The position numbers and the translations under genes are program-made. The notes beneath the pieces are model-generated. The model was not told the DNA's origin, made no database searches, and was given only the letters and a program-made list of their open reading frames with translations. A stretch of DNA of 64,000 nucleotides. Origin: an uncultured Porphyromonadaceae bacterium. GTDB taxonomy: Bacteria; Bacteroidota; Bacteroidia; Bacteroidales; Muribaculaceae. Every line of letters starts with the position of its first letter. Within the stretch, counting starts at the first letter, position 1. Location of the stretch: contig CAMWVQ010000006.1 of assembly GCA_947177635.1 (NCBI GenBank), positions 19,296 to 83,295 on the forward strand. The letters are read 5' to 3'. Positions 36,638 to 45,620 of this stretch are shown here, piece by piece.

Positions 36638-38320
36638 ATGAAGTTTGACCCCGTGAATCTTGATATGATTTTTGAGACGAGCTGGGAGGTTTGTAATAAA
36701 ATAGGAGGTATTTATACCGTTTTATCTACAAAAGCCCAGACGCTCCAAAACCTATATAAAGACAAAACGATATTCATAGGTCCGGATGTCTGGACCGAAG
36801 ACAATCCCTCCCCTTATTTTTCGGAGGTGCCTTCTCTTCTGAAGCCTTGGCGAGACAAAGCCCTTCTTCCCGAAGGGGTGTCGGTGAGAGTCGGCAGGTG
36901 GAACATCCCCGGCAAGCCCATTGTAATCTTGGTTGATTTCAAGGGCATGTACAAACTCAAGGATTATTATTATGGTGAGATGTGGGAACGTTTCCGGGTG
37001 GACTCCCTGCATGCATACGGCGACTACGACGAAGGTTGTGCCTTCGCCCTGGCTGCCGGTGCTGTCATAGAGAGCATCTGTTCCTACAAGCGAATGCGTC
37101 ATAAGAACGTCCTTGCCCATTTCGATGAGTGGACAACCGGTATGGGGCTCCTCTACACCAAATGGAAAGTTCCTTTTGTCGGAACAATCTTCACCACTCA
37201 CGCAACCTCAATCGGGCGAAGCATCTGCGGAAACGGCAAGCCGCTCTACGATTATCTGCCCGGATACAACGGCGACCAGATGGCGCGCGAGCTTAATATG
37301 GAGTCGAAGCATTCCCTCGAAAAGGCCGCGGCCCATGCTGCCGATTGCTTCACCACAGTGAGCGATGTGACCGCCGCCGAGTGCGAGCAGCTGCTTGAGC
37401 GCCGCCCCGACATCGTGACCCCCAACGGCTTTCCCGCCGATTGGGCTCCCACCAAGATTCGCCAGAAGCGTGCCCGTCAGGCGGCCCGCGAAGCTATGTT
37501 GAATGTCGGTTCCAGATTGTCTGGCCGTACCCTTCCTGAGGATACATTCATTGTCGCCACCTCGGGCCGGTGTGAGTTCCGCAACAAAGGCATCGATGCC
37601 TTCCTTGACGCCGCCAATATGCTAAACGACATGGCTTCCTCGCGCAACCTTCTCCTATATATATTGGTGCCCGCCTGGTCAAAGGCTCCCCGCGCTGATT
37701 TGAAGGAGGCGTTGGCAGCCGGAGATGGCTCTACCCCCGCCGCTCCCTTGGCGGAACCGGTGATTACCCATCAGCTCAACAATCCCGACGAGGATCCGAT
37801 AATCGGCCGCATCCGTCAGCTTGGATTCGCATCACAGCCTGCTGATGCCAAAGTTCAGGTGGTTTATGTCCCCTGTTATCTGACAGGCAATGACGGAATC
37901 CTGGATATGGCATATTACGATGTGCTCGCCGGGATAGACCTGACGGTGTTCCCTTCCTATTACGAGCCTTGGGGCTACACTCCTCTTGAAAGTGTGGCAT
38001 TCGGTGTGCCCACCGTCACCACATCGCTTTCAGGGTTCGGCCAGTGGGTCCTCTCTTCCGGCAAGAATGGATTCGACAAGAGCGGCGTAACCGTCATACC
38101 CCGCACCGACTCCAACTACCACGAAGTCGTAAAGTCCCTGGCCGACTCGATGATGGCAATGGCCGAAGCTTCTCCGGAGGTGATTGCCGCCGATTCGGCC
38201 GCCGCCCGCGAGACTGCCGACAAAGCCGAGTGGAATTACTTCATAACCTATTATGTCGAGGCGTTCCGTATGGCGCTCGCAGCCGCAGACAAGCGGCGCG
38301 ACGAGCAGATTCACGGATGA
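36638..38320 (+). CDS. GT3-type glycogen synthase
   Basis: A 560-residue glycosyltransferase of the GT3 (fungal/animal-like) glycogen synthase family rather than GT5 GlgA. The N-terminus [20 protein letters not shown] is the GT3 signature with the donor-site K-GGI loop. The C-terminal catalytic region has [19 protein letters not shown] (E-x7-E) and [11 protein letters not shown]. It elongates alpha-1,4-glucan from a nucleotide-glucose. The yeast/animal regulatory Arg cluster is not evident. It precedes the phosphorylase gene by 85 bp, forming a glycogen turnover pair. Confidence 0.93.
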   Translation: MKFDPVNLDMIFETSWEVCNKIGGIYTVLSTKAQTLQNLYKDKTIFIGPDVWTEDNPSPYFSEVPSLLKPWRDKALLPEGVSVRVGRWNIPGKPIVILVDFKGMYKLKDYYYGEMWERFRVDSLHAYGDYDEGCAFALAAGAVIESICSYKRMRHKNVLAHFDEWTTGMGLLYTKWKVPFVGTIFTTHATSIGRSICGNGKPLYDYLPGYNGDQMARELNMESKHSLEKAAAHAADCFTTVSDVTAAECEQLLERRPDIVTPNGFPADWAPTKIRQKRARQAAREAMLNVGSRLSGRTLPEDTFIVATSGRCEFRNKGIDAFLDAANMLNDMASSRNLLLYILVPAWSKAPRADLKEALAAGDGSTPAAPLAEPVITHQLNNPDEDPIIGRIRQLGFASQPADAKVQVVYVPCYLTGNDGILDMAYYDVLAGIDLTVFPSYYEPWGYTPLESVAFGVPTVTTSLSGFGQWVLSSGKNGFDKSGVTVIPRTDSNYHEVVKSLADSMMAMAEASPEVIAADSAAARETADKAEWNYFITYYVEAFRMALAAADKRRDEQIHG

Positions 38321-38405
38321 CGCCGCAGGCATATGGGTATTCTGGATGATACTACATTCATCTATATATAAAAACAATCACACAAACTATACACCATTTC
38401 ACTAC

Positions 38406-40961
38406 ATGAAACTCCAAGTCAGCAACACTAATGTCCCCGTATGGCGCGACATCACAGTGAAATCCGACCTCCCTTCGAAGCTCAAGTCTCTTGAGGAGAT
38501 TGCCAAAAACCTCTGGTGGGTCTGGAACAGCGAAGCCAAGGCCGTTTTCCACGATCTTGATGTGGATCTTTGGCGCGCGACCGGTGAAAATCCCGTCATG
38601 CTTCTCCAGCAGTTGTCTTCCGAACGTCTTGATGAGGTCATCGCCGACAAGAAAATGATGGAGCGCATCGAGCATGTTTATGCTATGTTCAAGGAATACA
38701 TGGCCAAGCCGATGCGTGACGACCTCCCATCCGTGGCATACTTCTCTATGGAGTACGGCCTTTGCAACGCCCTGAAGATTTACTCCGGCGGCCTCGGTGT
38801 GCTTGCCGGTGACTATATCAAGGAGGCTTCCGATTCGCGTGTCCCGATGACCGCTGTCGGCTTCCTCTATCGTTATGGCTACTTCTCGCAGACCCTCAGC
38901 GTGGACGGCCAGCAGATCGCCAACTACGAACCCCAGAACTTCAACCAGCTCCCCATCGAGCAGGTGATGGAAGAGTCTGGCCGCCCGATGATTCTCGAAG
39001 TGCCTTACCATGACCGTATTATCTACAGCCATGTGTGGCGTGTCAATGTGGGCCGCATGAACCTATACCTGATGGACACCGACTTCGAGATGAACTCTGA
39101 ATTCGACCGTCCCATCACTCACAAGCTCTATGGCGGCGACTGGGAAAACCGCATCAAACAGGAATACCTGCTCGGTATCGGTGGTGTGCTGATGCTCAAG
39201 AAACTTGGCATCAAGAGCGACCTCTTCCATTGCAACGAGGGTCACGCCGCCCTCCTCAACCTCCAGCGTCTTGTAGACTTCGTGCAGGAGAAGCATCTTG
39301 ACTTCCAGGTCGCCCTTGAGCTTGTGCGTGCATCAAGCCTCTACACCGTCCACACTCCCGTGCCTGCCGGTCACGACTACTTCGACGAAGGTCTCTTCGG
39401 CAAGTATATGGGCGGCTTCCCCGCGAAGCTCGGTATCTCCTGGAACGACCTCATGAACATGGGTCGCGAGAACCCCAACACCAACGAGCGCTTCTCTATG
39501 AGCGTCTTCGCCCTCAACACCTGCCAGGAAGCCAACGGCGTAAGCTGGCTCCACGGCGAGGTTTCCAAGAAGATGTTCGCCGGCATCTGGAAGGGTTACA
39601 ACTGGCAGGAAAGCCATGTGGGTTATGTGACCAACGGTGTGCATATGCCCACCTGGGCCGCTTCTGAGTGGAAAGAATTCTACGGCGACAAGCTCGGTCA
39701 GGAAGTATTCGACAACCAGGCCAACCCTGACAACTGGAAGGGCATTCTCAAATGTTCCGACCAGGAAATCTGGAACATGCGAATGACGATGAAGAACAAG
39801 TTCATCAACTTCGTGAAGAAGGATTTCAAGGCCAAATGGCTTGCCAACCAAGGCGATCCCTCCTCAGTGATGAAGATTGTCGACAAAATCAACCCCAACG
39901 CCCTCATCATCGGTTTCGCCCGCCGTTTCGCCACATACAAGCGTGCCCACCTCCTCTTCACCGACCTGGAGCGCCTGTCTAAGATTGTCAACAACGAGCA
40001 GTTCCCCGTGCAGTTTGTCTTCTCCGGCAAGGCTCACCCCGCTGATGCCGCCGGCCAGGGCCTGATCAAGCGCATCATGGAAATCTCCCGTATGCCTGAG
40101 TTCCTTGGCAAGATTATCTTCCTCGAAGACTACAATATGATTGTGGCCAAGCGCCTTGTCTCCGGTGTCGACATCTGGCTCAACACTCCGACCCGTCCCC
40201 TCGAAGCATCCGGAACATCCGGCGAGAAGGCCGAGATGAACGGTGTGCTCAACTTCTCCGTGCTTGACGGATGGTGGTATGAGGGATATCGTTTCGCCGA
40301 GGATGCCGGATGGGCACTCACCGACAAGCGTACCTACACCGACCAGGGCCAGCAGGACAAGCTCGATGCCGCTACCATCTACTCGATGCTCGAAAACGAG
40401 ATTGTTCCCCTCTACTACGCCAAGAACTCCAAGGGTTACTCCCCCGAATGGGTGCAGTACATCAAGCGTTCCATCGCCAAGATTGCTCCCCACTTCACGA
40501 TGACCCGAATGATCAACGACTACATCGACCGCTTCTACCTCAAGGAGGCCGACCGCACCAAGCGTCTGTCCGCAGACAACTACGCCAAGGCTAAGGAAAT
40601 CGCCGCCTGGAAAGAGAAAGTCGCTGCCGCCTGGGATGGCATCAAGGTCTTCGATATCGAGACTTCCGATATCACCAACTCCACCACCGGCACAGACTAC
40701 ACCGTCCGCGCCATCGTCGATACCAACGGTCTCGGCAAGGATCTCGGTCTGGAGCTCGTCGTTTACAAGGCTATGGATGGTGAGGAGAAACTCTGTTACA
40801 CCAAGCCTTTCGATGTCATCAAGGAGGAAGGCAATGTGCTGACCTACCAGCTCAACGCCAAGCTCAAGGATGCAGGTGTGTTCCGTTACGGTTACCGTCT
40901 CTACCCCGTTAACCCCGCGCTGCCCCATCGTATGGACTTCGCATACACACGTTGGATCTGA
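38406..40961 (+). CDS. glgP: Alpha-glucan (glycogen/starch) phosphorylase
   Basis: An 851-residue GT35 enzyme that releases glucose-1-phosphate from alpha-1,4-glucans with PLP. Start [13 protein letters not shown] at 38406; the frame is open upstream to 38253 inside the preceding gene. Family motifs: [20 protein letters not shown] (substrate loop), HCNEGHAAL, and the PLP-lysine region [17 protein letters not shown] (Lys of GEK). It belongs to the shorter Thermotoga-like subfamily with an added C-terminal beta domain (about 745-851). Codon use is strongly biased to C/G third positions, which suggests high expression. Confidence 0.95.
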   Translation: MKLQVSNTNVPVWRDITVKSDLPSKLKSLEEIAKNLWWVWNSEAKAVFHDLDVDLWRATGENPVMLLQQLSSERLDEVIADKKMMERIEHVYAMFKEYMAKPMRDDLPSVAYFSMEYGLCNALKIYSGGLGVLAGDYIKEASDSRVPMTAVGFLYRYGYFSQTLSVDGQQIANYEPQNFNQLPIEQVMEESGRPMILEVPYHDRIIYSHVWRVNVGRMNLYLMDTDFEMNSEFDRPITHKLYGGDWENRIKQEYLLGIGGVLMLKKLGIKSDLFHCNEGHAALLNLQRLVDFVQEKHLDFQVALELVRASSLYTVHTPVPAGHDYFDEGLFGKYMGGFPAKLGISWNDLMNMGRENPNTNERFSMSVFALNTCQEANGVSWLHGEVSKKMFAGIWKGYNWQESHVGYVTNGVHMPTWAASEWKEFYGDKLGQEVFDNQANPDNWKGILKCSDQEIWNMRMTMKNKFINFVKKDFKAKWLANQGDPSSVMKIVDKINPNALIIGFARRFATYKRAHLLFTDLERLSKIVNNEQFPVQFVFSGKAHPADAAGQGLIKRIMEISRMPEFLGKIIFLEDYNMIVAKRLVSGVDIWLNTPTRPLEASGTSGEKAEMNGVLNFSVLDGWWYEGYRFAEDAGWALTDKRTYTDQGQQDKLDAATIYSMLENEIVPLYYAKNSKGYSPEWVQYIKRSIAKIAPHFTMTRMINDYIDRFYLKEADRTKRLSADNYAKAKEIAAWKEKVAAAWDGIKVFDIETSDITNSTTGTDYTVRAIVDTNGLGKDLGLELVVYKAMDGEEKLCYTKPFDVIKEEGNVLTYQLNAKLKDAGVFRYGYRLYPVNPALPHRMDFAYTRWI

Positions 40962-40981
40962 TACCTTTCTTATCCAGTGTG

Positions 40982-41026
40982 ACACAAAAAAATCCGTTCC
41001 TGATTCAGGAACGGATTTTTTTGTGT
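40982..41026 (+). terminator. Bidirectional terminator, glgP / bcp
   Basis: A near-perfect palindrome (ACACAAAAAAATCCGTTCCTG and its complement) around TGATTCA, with A and T runs on both sides. It serves the convergent glgP and bcp genes. Confidence 0.88.
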
Positions 41027-41056
41027 GTTTATGAATTCGCAGGTCGGTGGAATACG

Positions 41057-41515
41057 TTATTTTCCGAGGAGGTCGAGAATCTGTTCGGCGGCTCCCTTTG
41101 TGTTCACCTTTGTTATGATGTGGGTTATTATATGGTCTGCGTCGGTTATGAAAGTGGTCCTGACCAGGCCCATATACTCGCGGCCGCACATTTTTTTCAT
41201 CTGCCACACGCCGAAAGCCTCGCTTACTTCGCCGGTCACATCGGTCAGCAGCGGGAAGGGAAGTTCGTGCTTGGTCGCGAATTTCAGGTGAGACGCGGGG
41301 GTGTCGCGGTTGATGCCTATTACCTGATAGCCCAGTTCCCGGAGCTTCTTGTAGCCGTCACGCAAGGCGCATGCCTCTGCGGTGCATCCCGGGGTGTTGT
41401 CTTTCGGATAAAAGTAGATGATGAGGGGAGTATGGGCATAGTCGCCGGAAGCGGTCACCATACGACCTTCGCCATCTATGCCAAGATTGTTGGGGATAAT
41501 TTCTCCTGTTACCAT
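41057..41515 (-). CDS. bcp: Thioredoxin-dependent thiol peroxidase (Bcp/PrxQ)
   Basis: A 152-residue peroxiredoxin. The peroxidatic Cys is in YPKDNTPGCTAEACALRD, with the resolving Cys five residues later, as in atypical 2-Cys PrxQ. It reduces hydrogen and alkyl peroxides using thioredoxin. It is convergent with glgP and probably monocistronic. Confidence 0.95.
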   Translation of the reverse strand: MVTGEIIPNNLGIDGEGRMVTASGDYAHTPLIIYFYPKDNTPGCTAEACALRDGYKKLRELGYQVIGINRDTPASHLKFATKHELPFPLLTDVTGEVSEAFGVWQMKKMCGREYMGLVRTTFITDADHIITHIITKVNTKGAAEQILDLLGK

Positions 41516-41625
41516 AACATATGTTTTTATTAGGTTGCTTTTGTTTTTTTGGATTGTTTTGAAATCAGTGTCATTATTAAGAACAACACAATCTGTCTCA
41601 GGTTCGGCCCGTTTTTAAGTAAATA

Positions 41626-41680
41626 AAAAGCAACCGGCAACTTTCGCCTGATTTACAAGGAAGAGTTGCCGGTTGCTTTT
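41626..41680 (-). terminator. Terminator of rpmH
   Basis: AAAAGCAACCGGCAACT (41626-41642) pairs with AGTTGCCGGTTGCTTTT (41664-41680) over a 21-base loop. On the minus strand the stem ends in TTTTATTT. Confidence 0.8.
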
Positions 41681-41722
41681 ACAAGGCTTGGCTCCGGATG
41701 CCGGGCCTTGAAACGTAAGAGA

Positions 41723-41878
41723 TTACTTGCGGCCGAGTGAGTCGGATACAGTAAGACGGGCACGGCCTTTGGCGCGACGACGGGCGAGGACCTTGCGGCC
41801 ATCAGCGGTCGACATTCTTTCACGGAAACCGTGCTTGTTCACTCTCTTGCGGTTGGAAGGCTGATAAGTTCTTTTCAT
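41723..41878 (-). CDS. rpmH: 50S ribosomal protein L34
   Basis: A 51-residue, very basic protein: [20 protein letters not shown] at the N-terminus, then the Arg/Lys-rich [16 protein letters not shown]. This is the canonical bacterial L34 pattern. It has its own consensus promoter and terminator. The dnaA/rnpA neighbourhood common in other phyla is absent here. Confidence 0.97.
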   Translation of the reverse strand: MKRTYQPSNRKRVNKHGFRERMSTADGRKVLARRRAKGRARLTVSDSLGRK

Positions 41879-41918
41879 AGCGCTATGTTGTTTTTTATTG
41901 TTTACACAATTCGAGGTG

Positions 41919-41950
41919 CAAAATTAACATTTTCTGTGGAATAAACCAAA
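41919..41950 (-). promoter_or_regulatory. rpmH promoter
   Basis: TTTG (41950-41947), 20 bases, TAATTTTG (41926-41919): exact consensus, leader about 35 nt. Confidence 0.78.
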
Positions 41951-42120
41951 TTTTCGGGCCAAAAATTGGTTTTGTCAGCCAAAAGACTTTGGGAAAAGTC
42001 TCTGGAATTTGCCATGCTGAGGGTGATAAAGAACAAATCAGAGCATGTGATTGTATTTAATGTAAAGAGAAGCCCTGAGAGAGAATTTCCGCAGGGCCAT
42101 AACGAATCAGGATAAGTCGA

Positions 42121-42624
42121 ATGTTCACCACTATGAAACTTTCATTACTTGCCGGTATGGCTGTCGTTGTTGTCGTCGCTCCGGCCATTGAGGCACAGAC
42201 CTTCTTTTCGTTGCATGCCGGCACTGATGGTGTCGGAGTGGATGTGTCAAATGTTTCACCTTATTTCCCGGTGATGGTGGCTCCTCCGCCTCCGCGTCCA
42301 CATGTGCATGTCCCTTTAATGCCGGGATACATGCCAGACTATCACCACTCTTCGAAGCATTACCGTAAAGCCGTGAAGGAGTACCGCAAAGCCGCCCGCC
42401 ATTATCGCAAGGCTGTGGCTGAGAGTTACCCGTTTTATGCCATTCCATATGGAACTGTGTGCTACGAGTTTGATGAGGATGATGTCGAAGACTTCTATGA
42501 AGACTACTACAAGCATGCCAAAAAGCACATGAAGAAGCATGCAAAGAAACATCACAAGGAGAAGATGCACCATATGAAACACTCAAAAAAACATCATAAG
42601 AAGCATCATAAGAGACATCATTGA
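42121..42624 (+). CDS. Exported protein with His/Lys-rich tail
   Basis: A 167-residue protein (or 163 if the Met at 42133 is used). A Sec signal peptide is clear (MKLSLLAGMAVVVVVAPAIEA, cleavage before QT). The middle has a Pro-rich linker (APPPPRPHVHVPLMPGY) and repeated basic units HYRKAVKEYRKAARHYRKAV. An acidic patch (DEDDVEDFYEDYY) precedes a tail of about 40 residues made almost only of His, Lys and Met. Metal chelation or nucleic-acid/LPS contact are possible. I do not recognise a family. It may be cotranscribed with the OmpA-like lipoprotein 120 bp downstream. Confidence 0.8.
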   Translation: MFTTMKLSLLAGMAVVVVVAPAIEAQTFFSLHAGTDGVGVDVSNVSPYFPVMVAPPPPRPHVHVPLMPGYMPDYHHSSKHYRKAVKEYRKAARHYRKAVAESYPFYAIPYGTVCYEFDEDDVEDFYEDYYKHAKKHMKKHAKKHHKEKMHHMKHSKKHHKKHHKRHH

Positions 42625-42744
42625 TTCAAGAACTGTGACGATGCGCGCTTTATGCGTGGCCAAACATACTTATGACCCCAGGTGTTTCTTATACAGAGTG
42701 GGATTGTGTTATAGTCTCAGTTTGTCAACTCAATTAAGCCTATT

Positions 42745-43605
42745 ATGAAAACAAAAGGAATGATAATTGCCGCCACGGCCGCGATGCTGGCCTTGAGCGG
42801 GTGTGTCAGCCATAAGAAATACAATCTTCTCCAGGCCGACTATAATGCCTCGCAAGTGGCGCTTGCCGAGAGCCGTACCAAGGTTACAAGCCTTGAATCT
42901 CTTCTCGAACAGGCCCGCAGAAACAATCAGGAACTAAAGGACAACTACGCTGCGTTGCAACGAACGCTTGATCAGAGCATTCAGACGAACCAGTCAGGGA
43001 ATGTCAACATATCCAAGCTGGTCGATGAGATAAACGCTTCAAACAACTATATCAAGAGGCTGGTAGACGCGAAATCGAAAAGCGACTCCCTCTTGATGGT
43101 TCTTTCCAACAATCTGACCCGCTCGCTTGACACCTCGGAACTCAAGGATGTGGATGTCAAGGTGCTGAAGGGGGTGGTGTATATCTCCTTGGCTGACAAT
43201 ATGCTGTTCAAGTCGGGAAGTTACGACATCTCACCCAAAGCGATGGACATACTTGACAAGATTGCAAAAATCATAAAGGATTACAAGAACTACAGCGTGC
43301 TTGTAGAAGGAAACACCGACAATGTGCCTATCAGCAGAACCAACATAAGAAACAATTGGGATCTGTCGGCGTTGCGCGCATCCTCAGTGGTGCAGGTTCT
43401 GCAGGACAAGTTCGGAGTTGACCCGCAGCGTCTCACCGCCGGAGGCCGTGGAGAGTACAATCCTGTGGCCACCAATGCCACAGCCGAAGGGCGACAGCTC
43501 AACCGGCGAACCCAGATTATCATCACTCCGAGTCTTGACCAGTTCCTGGATTTGATAGACAAAGCCCCTGACACTGATTCAAGTTCGGCTGCGGGTGTGA
43601 AATAA
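42745..43605 (+). CDS. OmpA-family peptidoglycan-binding lipoprotein
   Basis: A 286-residue lipoprotein (lipobox LSGC, Cys20). Residues about 30-125 form a coiled coil (SRTKVTSLESLLEQARRNNQ). The OmpA/MotB-like domain covers about 140-270, with VLVEGNTDNVPI, LSALRASSVVQVL and AEGRQLNRRTQI; these include the Asp and Arg that bind diaminopimelate. It should tether the outer membrane to peptidoglycan. Confidence 0.9.
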   Translation: MKTKGMIIAATAAMLALSGCVSHKKYNLLQADYNASQVALAESRTKVTSLESLLEQARRNNQELKDNYAALQRTLDQSIQTNQSGNVNISKLVDEINASNNYIKRLVDAKSKSDSLLMVLSNNLTRSLDTSELKDVDVKVLKGVVYISLADNMLFKSGSYDISPKAMDILDKIAKIIKDYKNYSVLVEGNTDNVPISRTNIRNNWDLSALRASSVVQVLQDKFGVDPQRLTAGGRGEYNPVATNATAEGRQLNRRTQIIITPSLDQFLDLIDKAPDTDSSSAAGVK

Positions 43606-43617
43606 TCATTGTCTCAG

Positions 43618-43654
43618 GAGGCCGTGCCATAATTAAGGTTTATGACACGGCCTC
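43618..43654 (+). terminator. Hairpin after the OmpA-like gene
   Basis: GAGGCCGTG (43618-43626) pairs with CACGGCCTC (43646-43654). No T-run follows, so termination is only likely from position. Confidence 0.5.
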
Positions 43655-43680
43655 ACTCTATGCCGAAAGGACAGAGTTGT

Positions 43681-44079
43681 TTAATTTTGTCTAACTCTTC
43701 CGGTTCCACCGCATTTATTGCAGTAGACTTTACCCCATCCACCACAAGCATCGCAGGAAACTTCATAGGTTTTTCTACCTGTCCCGTTGCACATCAAACA
43801 TTTCTGAGGCTTCCCATACTGATCAAGTACAGTGCCATTGTTACAACCGTAATTGTCACAAGTGGTCGTTCTCTTGACCATGCCTTTGCCTTGACATGGA
43901 CGACAGGAAAGTGTTGATGAATGTCCGGTGCCATCACACTTATCACAAGTCCAATCCTGTGAATGAGAGTGCGAGCAAGTTGTGGCGTCGTTGGAGGATG
44001 GAGACGCCCATGAGCATAAGCTTGTGCCCATGATCGTTACAAACGCGATTGTAACGATAGAACAAATCCATTTCTTCAT
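43681..44079 (-). CDS. Exported DnaJ-type zinc-finger protein without J domain
   Basis: A 132-residue protein with a signal peptide (MKKWICSIVTIAFVTIMGTS, to about residue 26). Four or five CxxCxGxG-like units follow: CDKCDGTGH, CRPCQGKGM, CDNYGCNNGT, CLMCNGTGR, CDACGGWGK and CNKCGGTGR. These should bind two or more zinc ions, as in the Cys-rich domain of DnaJ. No J domain or substrate-binding domain is present. An envelope chaperone or thiol role is conceivable. The gene has a long structured leader. Confidence 0.82.
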   Translation of the reverse strand: MKKWICSIVTIAFVTIMGTSLCSWASPSSNDATTCSHSHSQDWTCDKCDGTGHSSTLSCRPCQGKGMVKRTTTCDNYGCNNGTVLDQYGKPQKCLMCNGTGRKTYEVSCDACGGWGKVYCNKCGGTGRVRQN

Positions 44080-44153
44080 ATGGTTATGATTGGTTGGTCT
44101 TACAGTCCGTCAACCGATAATCTGAATAAGAAACGTGGACTGACTTTGCCCGC

Positions 44154-44278
44154 GTCTATTGAGAAGGTCGTAGGAAACCTATGATGAAGATGAGGGATTA
44201 GCAGCCCACGCTATAGCGTGAGAACCGCTTTGTTATCCTCTCATCATTGCGAAAATTTCCTACGTTTTCTCAATAAGA
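44154..44278 (-). ncRNA. Compound hairpin, possible structured leader RNA
   Basis: Outer arms 44154-44178 and 44256-44278 pair over about 21 bp (TCTATTGAGAA, CGTAGGAAA and complements). A second helix forms between ATGATGA...GAGGGAT (44181-44198) and ATCCTCTCATCAT (44235-44247). A terminal hairpin CACGC-TATA-GCGTG (44207-44220) caps it. No coding frame fits. It could be a cis-regulatory leader, a small RNA or a palindromic element. Confidence 0.5.
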
Positions 44279-44310
44279 GATAAGCAAAACGCTTCTTCAA
44301 TTATTACTAT

Positions 44311-44365
44311 GTCATGTCACTCCACAGAATGACGTGACAAATATACAACACCTTTTTGACATGAC
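44311..44365. promoter_or_regulatory. Three TGACrTGAC boxes around the zinc-finger gene promoter
   Basis: TGACATGAC at 44357-44365, TGACGTGAC at 44330-44338 (27 bp apart, same orientation) and the inverted copy GTCATGTCA at 44311-44319. They bracket the spacer, the -7 box and the expected start of transcription, as operator sites would. Confidence 0.5.
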
Positions 44366-44368
44366 AAA
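44338..44368 (-). promoter_or_regulatory. Promoter for the exported zinc-finger protein
   Basis: TTTG (44368-44365), 19 bases, TATATTTG (44345-44338): exact consensus. Transcription from about 44331 gives a leader near 250 nt. Confidence 0.65.
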
Positions 44369-44397
44369 GCCCCGGCTTGTGAAAGTCAGGGCTTTGT
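44364..44397 (-). terminator. Hairpin downstream of the C_GCAxxG_C_C gene
   Basis: ACAAAGCCC (44364-44372) pairs with GGGCTTTGT (44389-44397). The T-rich side is on the plus strand, so efficiency for the minus-strand gene is uncertain. Confidence 0.5.
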
Positions 44398-44467
44398 TTT
44401 ATGTTTTACAACATATTGTGAAAAAAGTGCCACAGCCACCTGAGCCTTGAGCCTGTCCTGTTGCTGG

Positions 44468-44923
44468 TCAGAATCCGGCAGACAATGCCTCGGCGAGAAA
44501 TTCAGAAGAATCGGCCACGCAGAAATTGCAGGCACGGAGCGGTTTGCCGACTGAGATTTCGCCTGTTTCAGAATTGACTGTTATACCTTTGAGATGCTTG
44601 CATACGGTGGCGCCATTTCTTTCGTGGAATTTTTTCAGTATGCCGGCCATGGCTTTCATCGCTTTTACCCGGTCGCCGGCAGCTATGCCAAGGATTATTC
44701 CGGCTCCTGTCAGTGAGCCGCAAGTAGCCTCCATACATCCCATTCCGTTGCCGAAAGCATTCCCGATATCATACAGGAGCTCGCTGTCCTGGCCGATTAC
44801 CGGCGCAAAGGCGCATGCCACAGACTGGGCGCAGTTGTATTTTCCGGAGGCCTTAAGCTCTACGGCTCTCTTCACAATTTGTTCTACCTCGGGAGATGTC
44901 AGCGTTGTGTTGTATTCGCTCAT
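44468..44923 (-). CDS. C_GCAxxG_C_C family redox-type protein
   Basis: A 151-residue soluble protein of the C_GCAxxG_C_C family. Conserved cysteines are in KYNCAQSVACAF, GNGMGCMEATCGSLTGAG, TVCKHLKG and RACNFCVAD. The family is linked with thiol or metal redox chemistry and with split-Soret-like cytochrome regions, but no reaction is established. It is followed by an intergenic hairpin and preceded by the bifunctional nuclease gene 15 bp upstream on the same strand. Confidence 0.88.
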   Translation of the reverse strand: MSEYNTTLTSPEVEQIVKRAVELKASGKYNCAQSVACAFAPVIGQDSELLYDIGNAFGNGMGCMEATCGSLTGAGIILGIAAGDRVKAMKAMAGILKKFHERNGATVCKHLKGITVNSETGEISVGKPLRACNFCVADSSEFLAEALSAGF

Positions 44924-44938
44924 ATGGCTTTGATGGTT

Positions 44939-45571
44939 CTATCTGTTTTCAAGATTGTTGATTTCACGGGTTATCCGCGAGGCTTCCTCATAGGCTTCCT
45001 CCTCGATGGCTTTGGCAAGGGCCTCCCGCAGGGAGGCAAGTCTGACCTCTTTTGTCTCGGCTTCCTGCTCCTCGATGTTGTCTTCACCGGTTCCGCCGGA
45101 GCTGTCTTCCTCGGGATGTGATATGGAGTCCATGGTGAATCCGGTCTCTGTGAGTATTTCCCTGGTTGTGAAAATCGGGGCGCCTGTTCGCATTGATATG
45201 GCGATTGCATCTGAAGTGCGGGCGTCGAGTTTCACTTCATTGCCAGCGCGGTCTATGAATGTCAGCTCGGAAGAGAAAATGCCATCCTCGAAGCTGTAGA
45301 TATACACTTCGAGGAGCTGCAGTCCATAGGCGTGCATAAGTGAAGCGAATAGGTCGTGGGTCATAGGTCGTGGGGGAATGATTCCCTCGAGCTTTATGGC
45401 TATGGACTGAGCTTCCATACCTCCGACCACGACAGGCAGTCGCATGGGGCCATTGACTTCTGAAAGTATCAGCGCGTAGGCTCCTGACTGAATCTGGCTG
45501 TAGCTTATGCCGAGCACTTTCAGCTCTATCCTGTCGGAGGGTGATGGGTGTATGTTCTGGTTGTCGTTCAT
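44939..45571 (-). CDS. Bifunctional nuclease family protein with UVR motif
   Basis: A 210-residue protein starting MNDNQNIHPS (an ATG at 45595 is also in frame). The BFN/DUF151 domain covers about 15-150, with LPVVVGGMEAQSIAI and DARTSDAIAISMRTGAPIF. A linker rich in Glu and Ser follows. The C-terminus is a UvrB/UvrC-type UVR motif (LREALAKAIEEEAYEEASRI). Plant and mycobacterial homologues have DNase/RNase activity. It lies just upstream of the C_GCAxxG_C_C gene and 25 bp or more after mnmA, so the three may be one operon. Confidence 0.88.
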   Translation of the reverse strand: MNDNQNIHPSPSDRIELKVLGISYSQIQSGAYALILSEVNGPMRLPVVVGGMEAQSIAIKLEGIIPPRPMTHDLFASLMHAYGLQLLEVYIYSFEDGIFSSELTFIDRAGNEVKLDARTSDAIAISMRTGAPIFTTREILTETGFTMDSISHPEEDSSGGTGEDNIEEQEAETKEVRLASLREALAKAIEEEAYEEASRITREINNLENR

Positions 45572-45620
45572 TTTTGAGGCGAATTGTTGGCGCAATATCC
45601 GCTTGTCGCATCACGCCGGA

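Larger units (their letters stand above)
44080..44467. other. Structured 388-bp leader/intergenic region
   Basis: No gene. On the minus strand, in order of transcription: a hairpin (44397-44364), a consensus promoter (44368-44338) with TGACrTGAC boxes, a 125-nt compound hairpin (44278-44154), then about 75 nt to the zinc-finger ATG. Confidence 0.7.

Noticed and set aside
36680..36730. Bacterial GT5 GlgA assignment for the glycogen synthase
   Set aside because: The N-terminal signature and overall motif order fit GT3 instead.
39864..41207. 447-residue minus-strand frame
   Set aside because: Antisense to glgP and crosses its terminator; low-complexity sequence without motifs.
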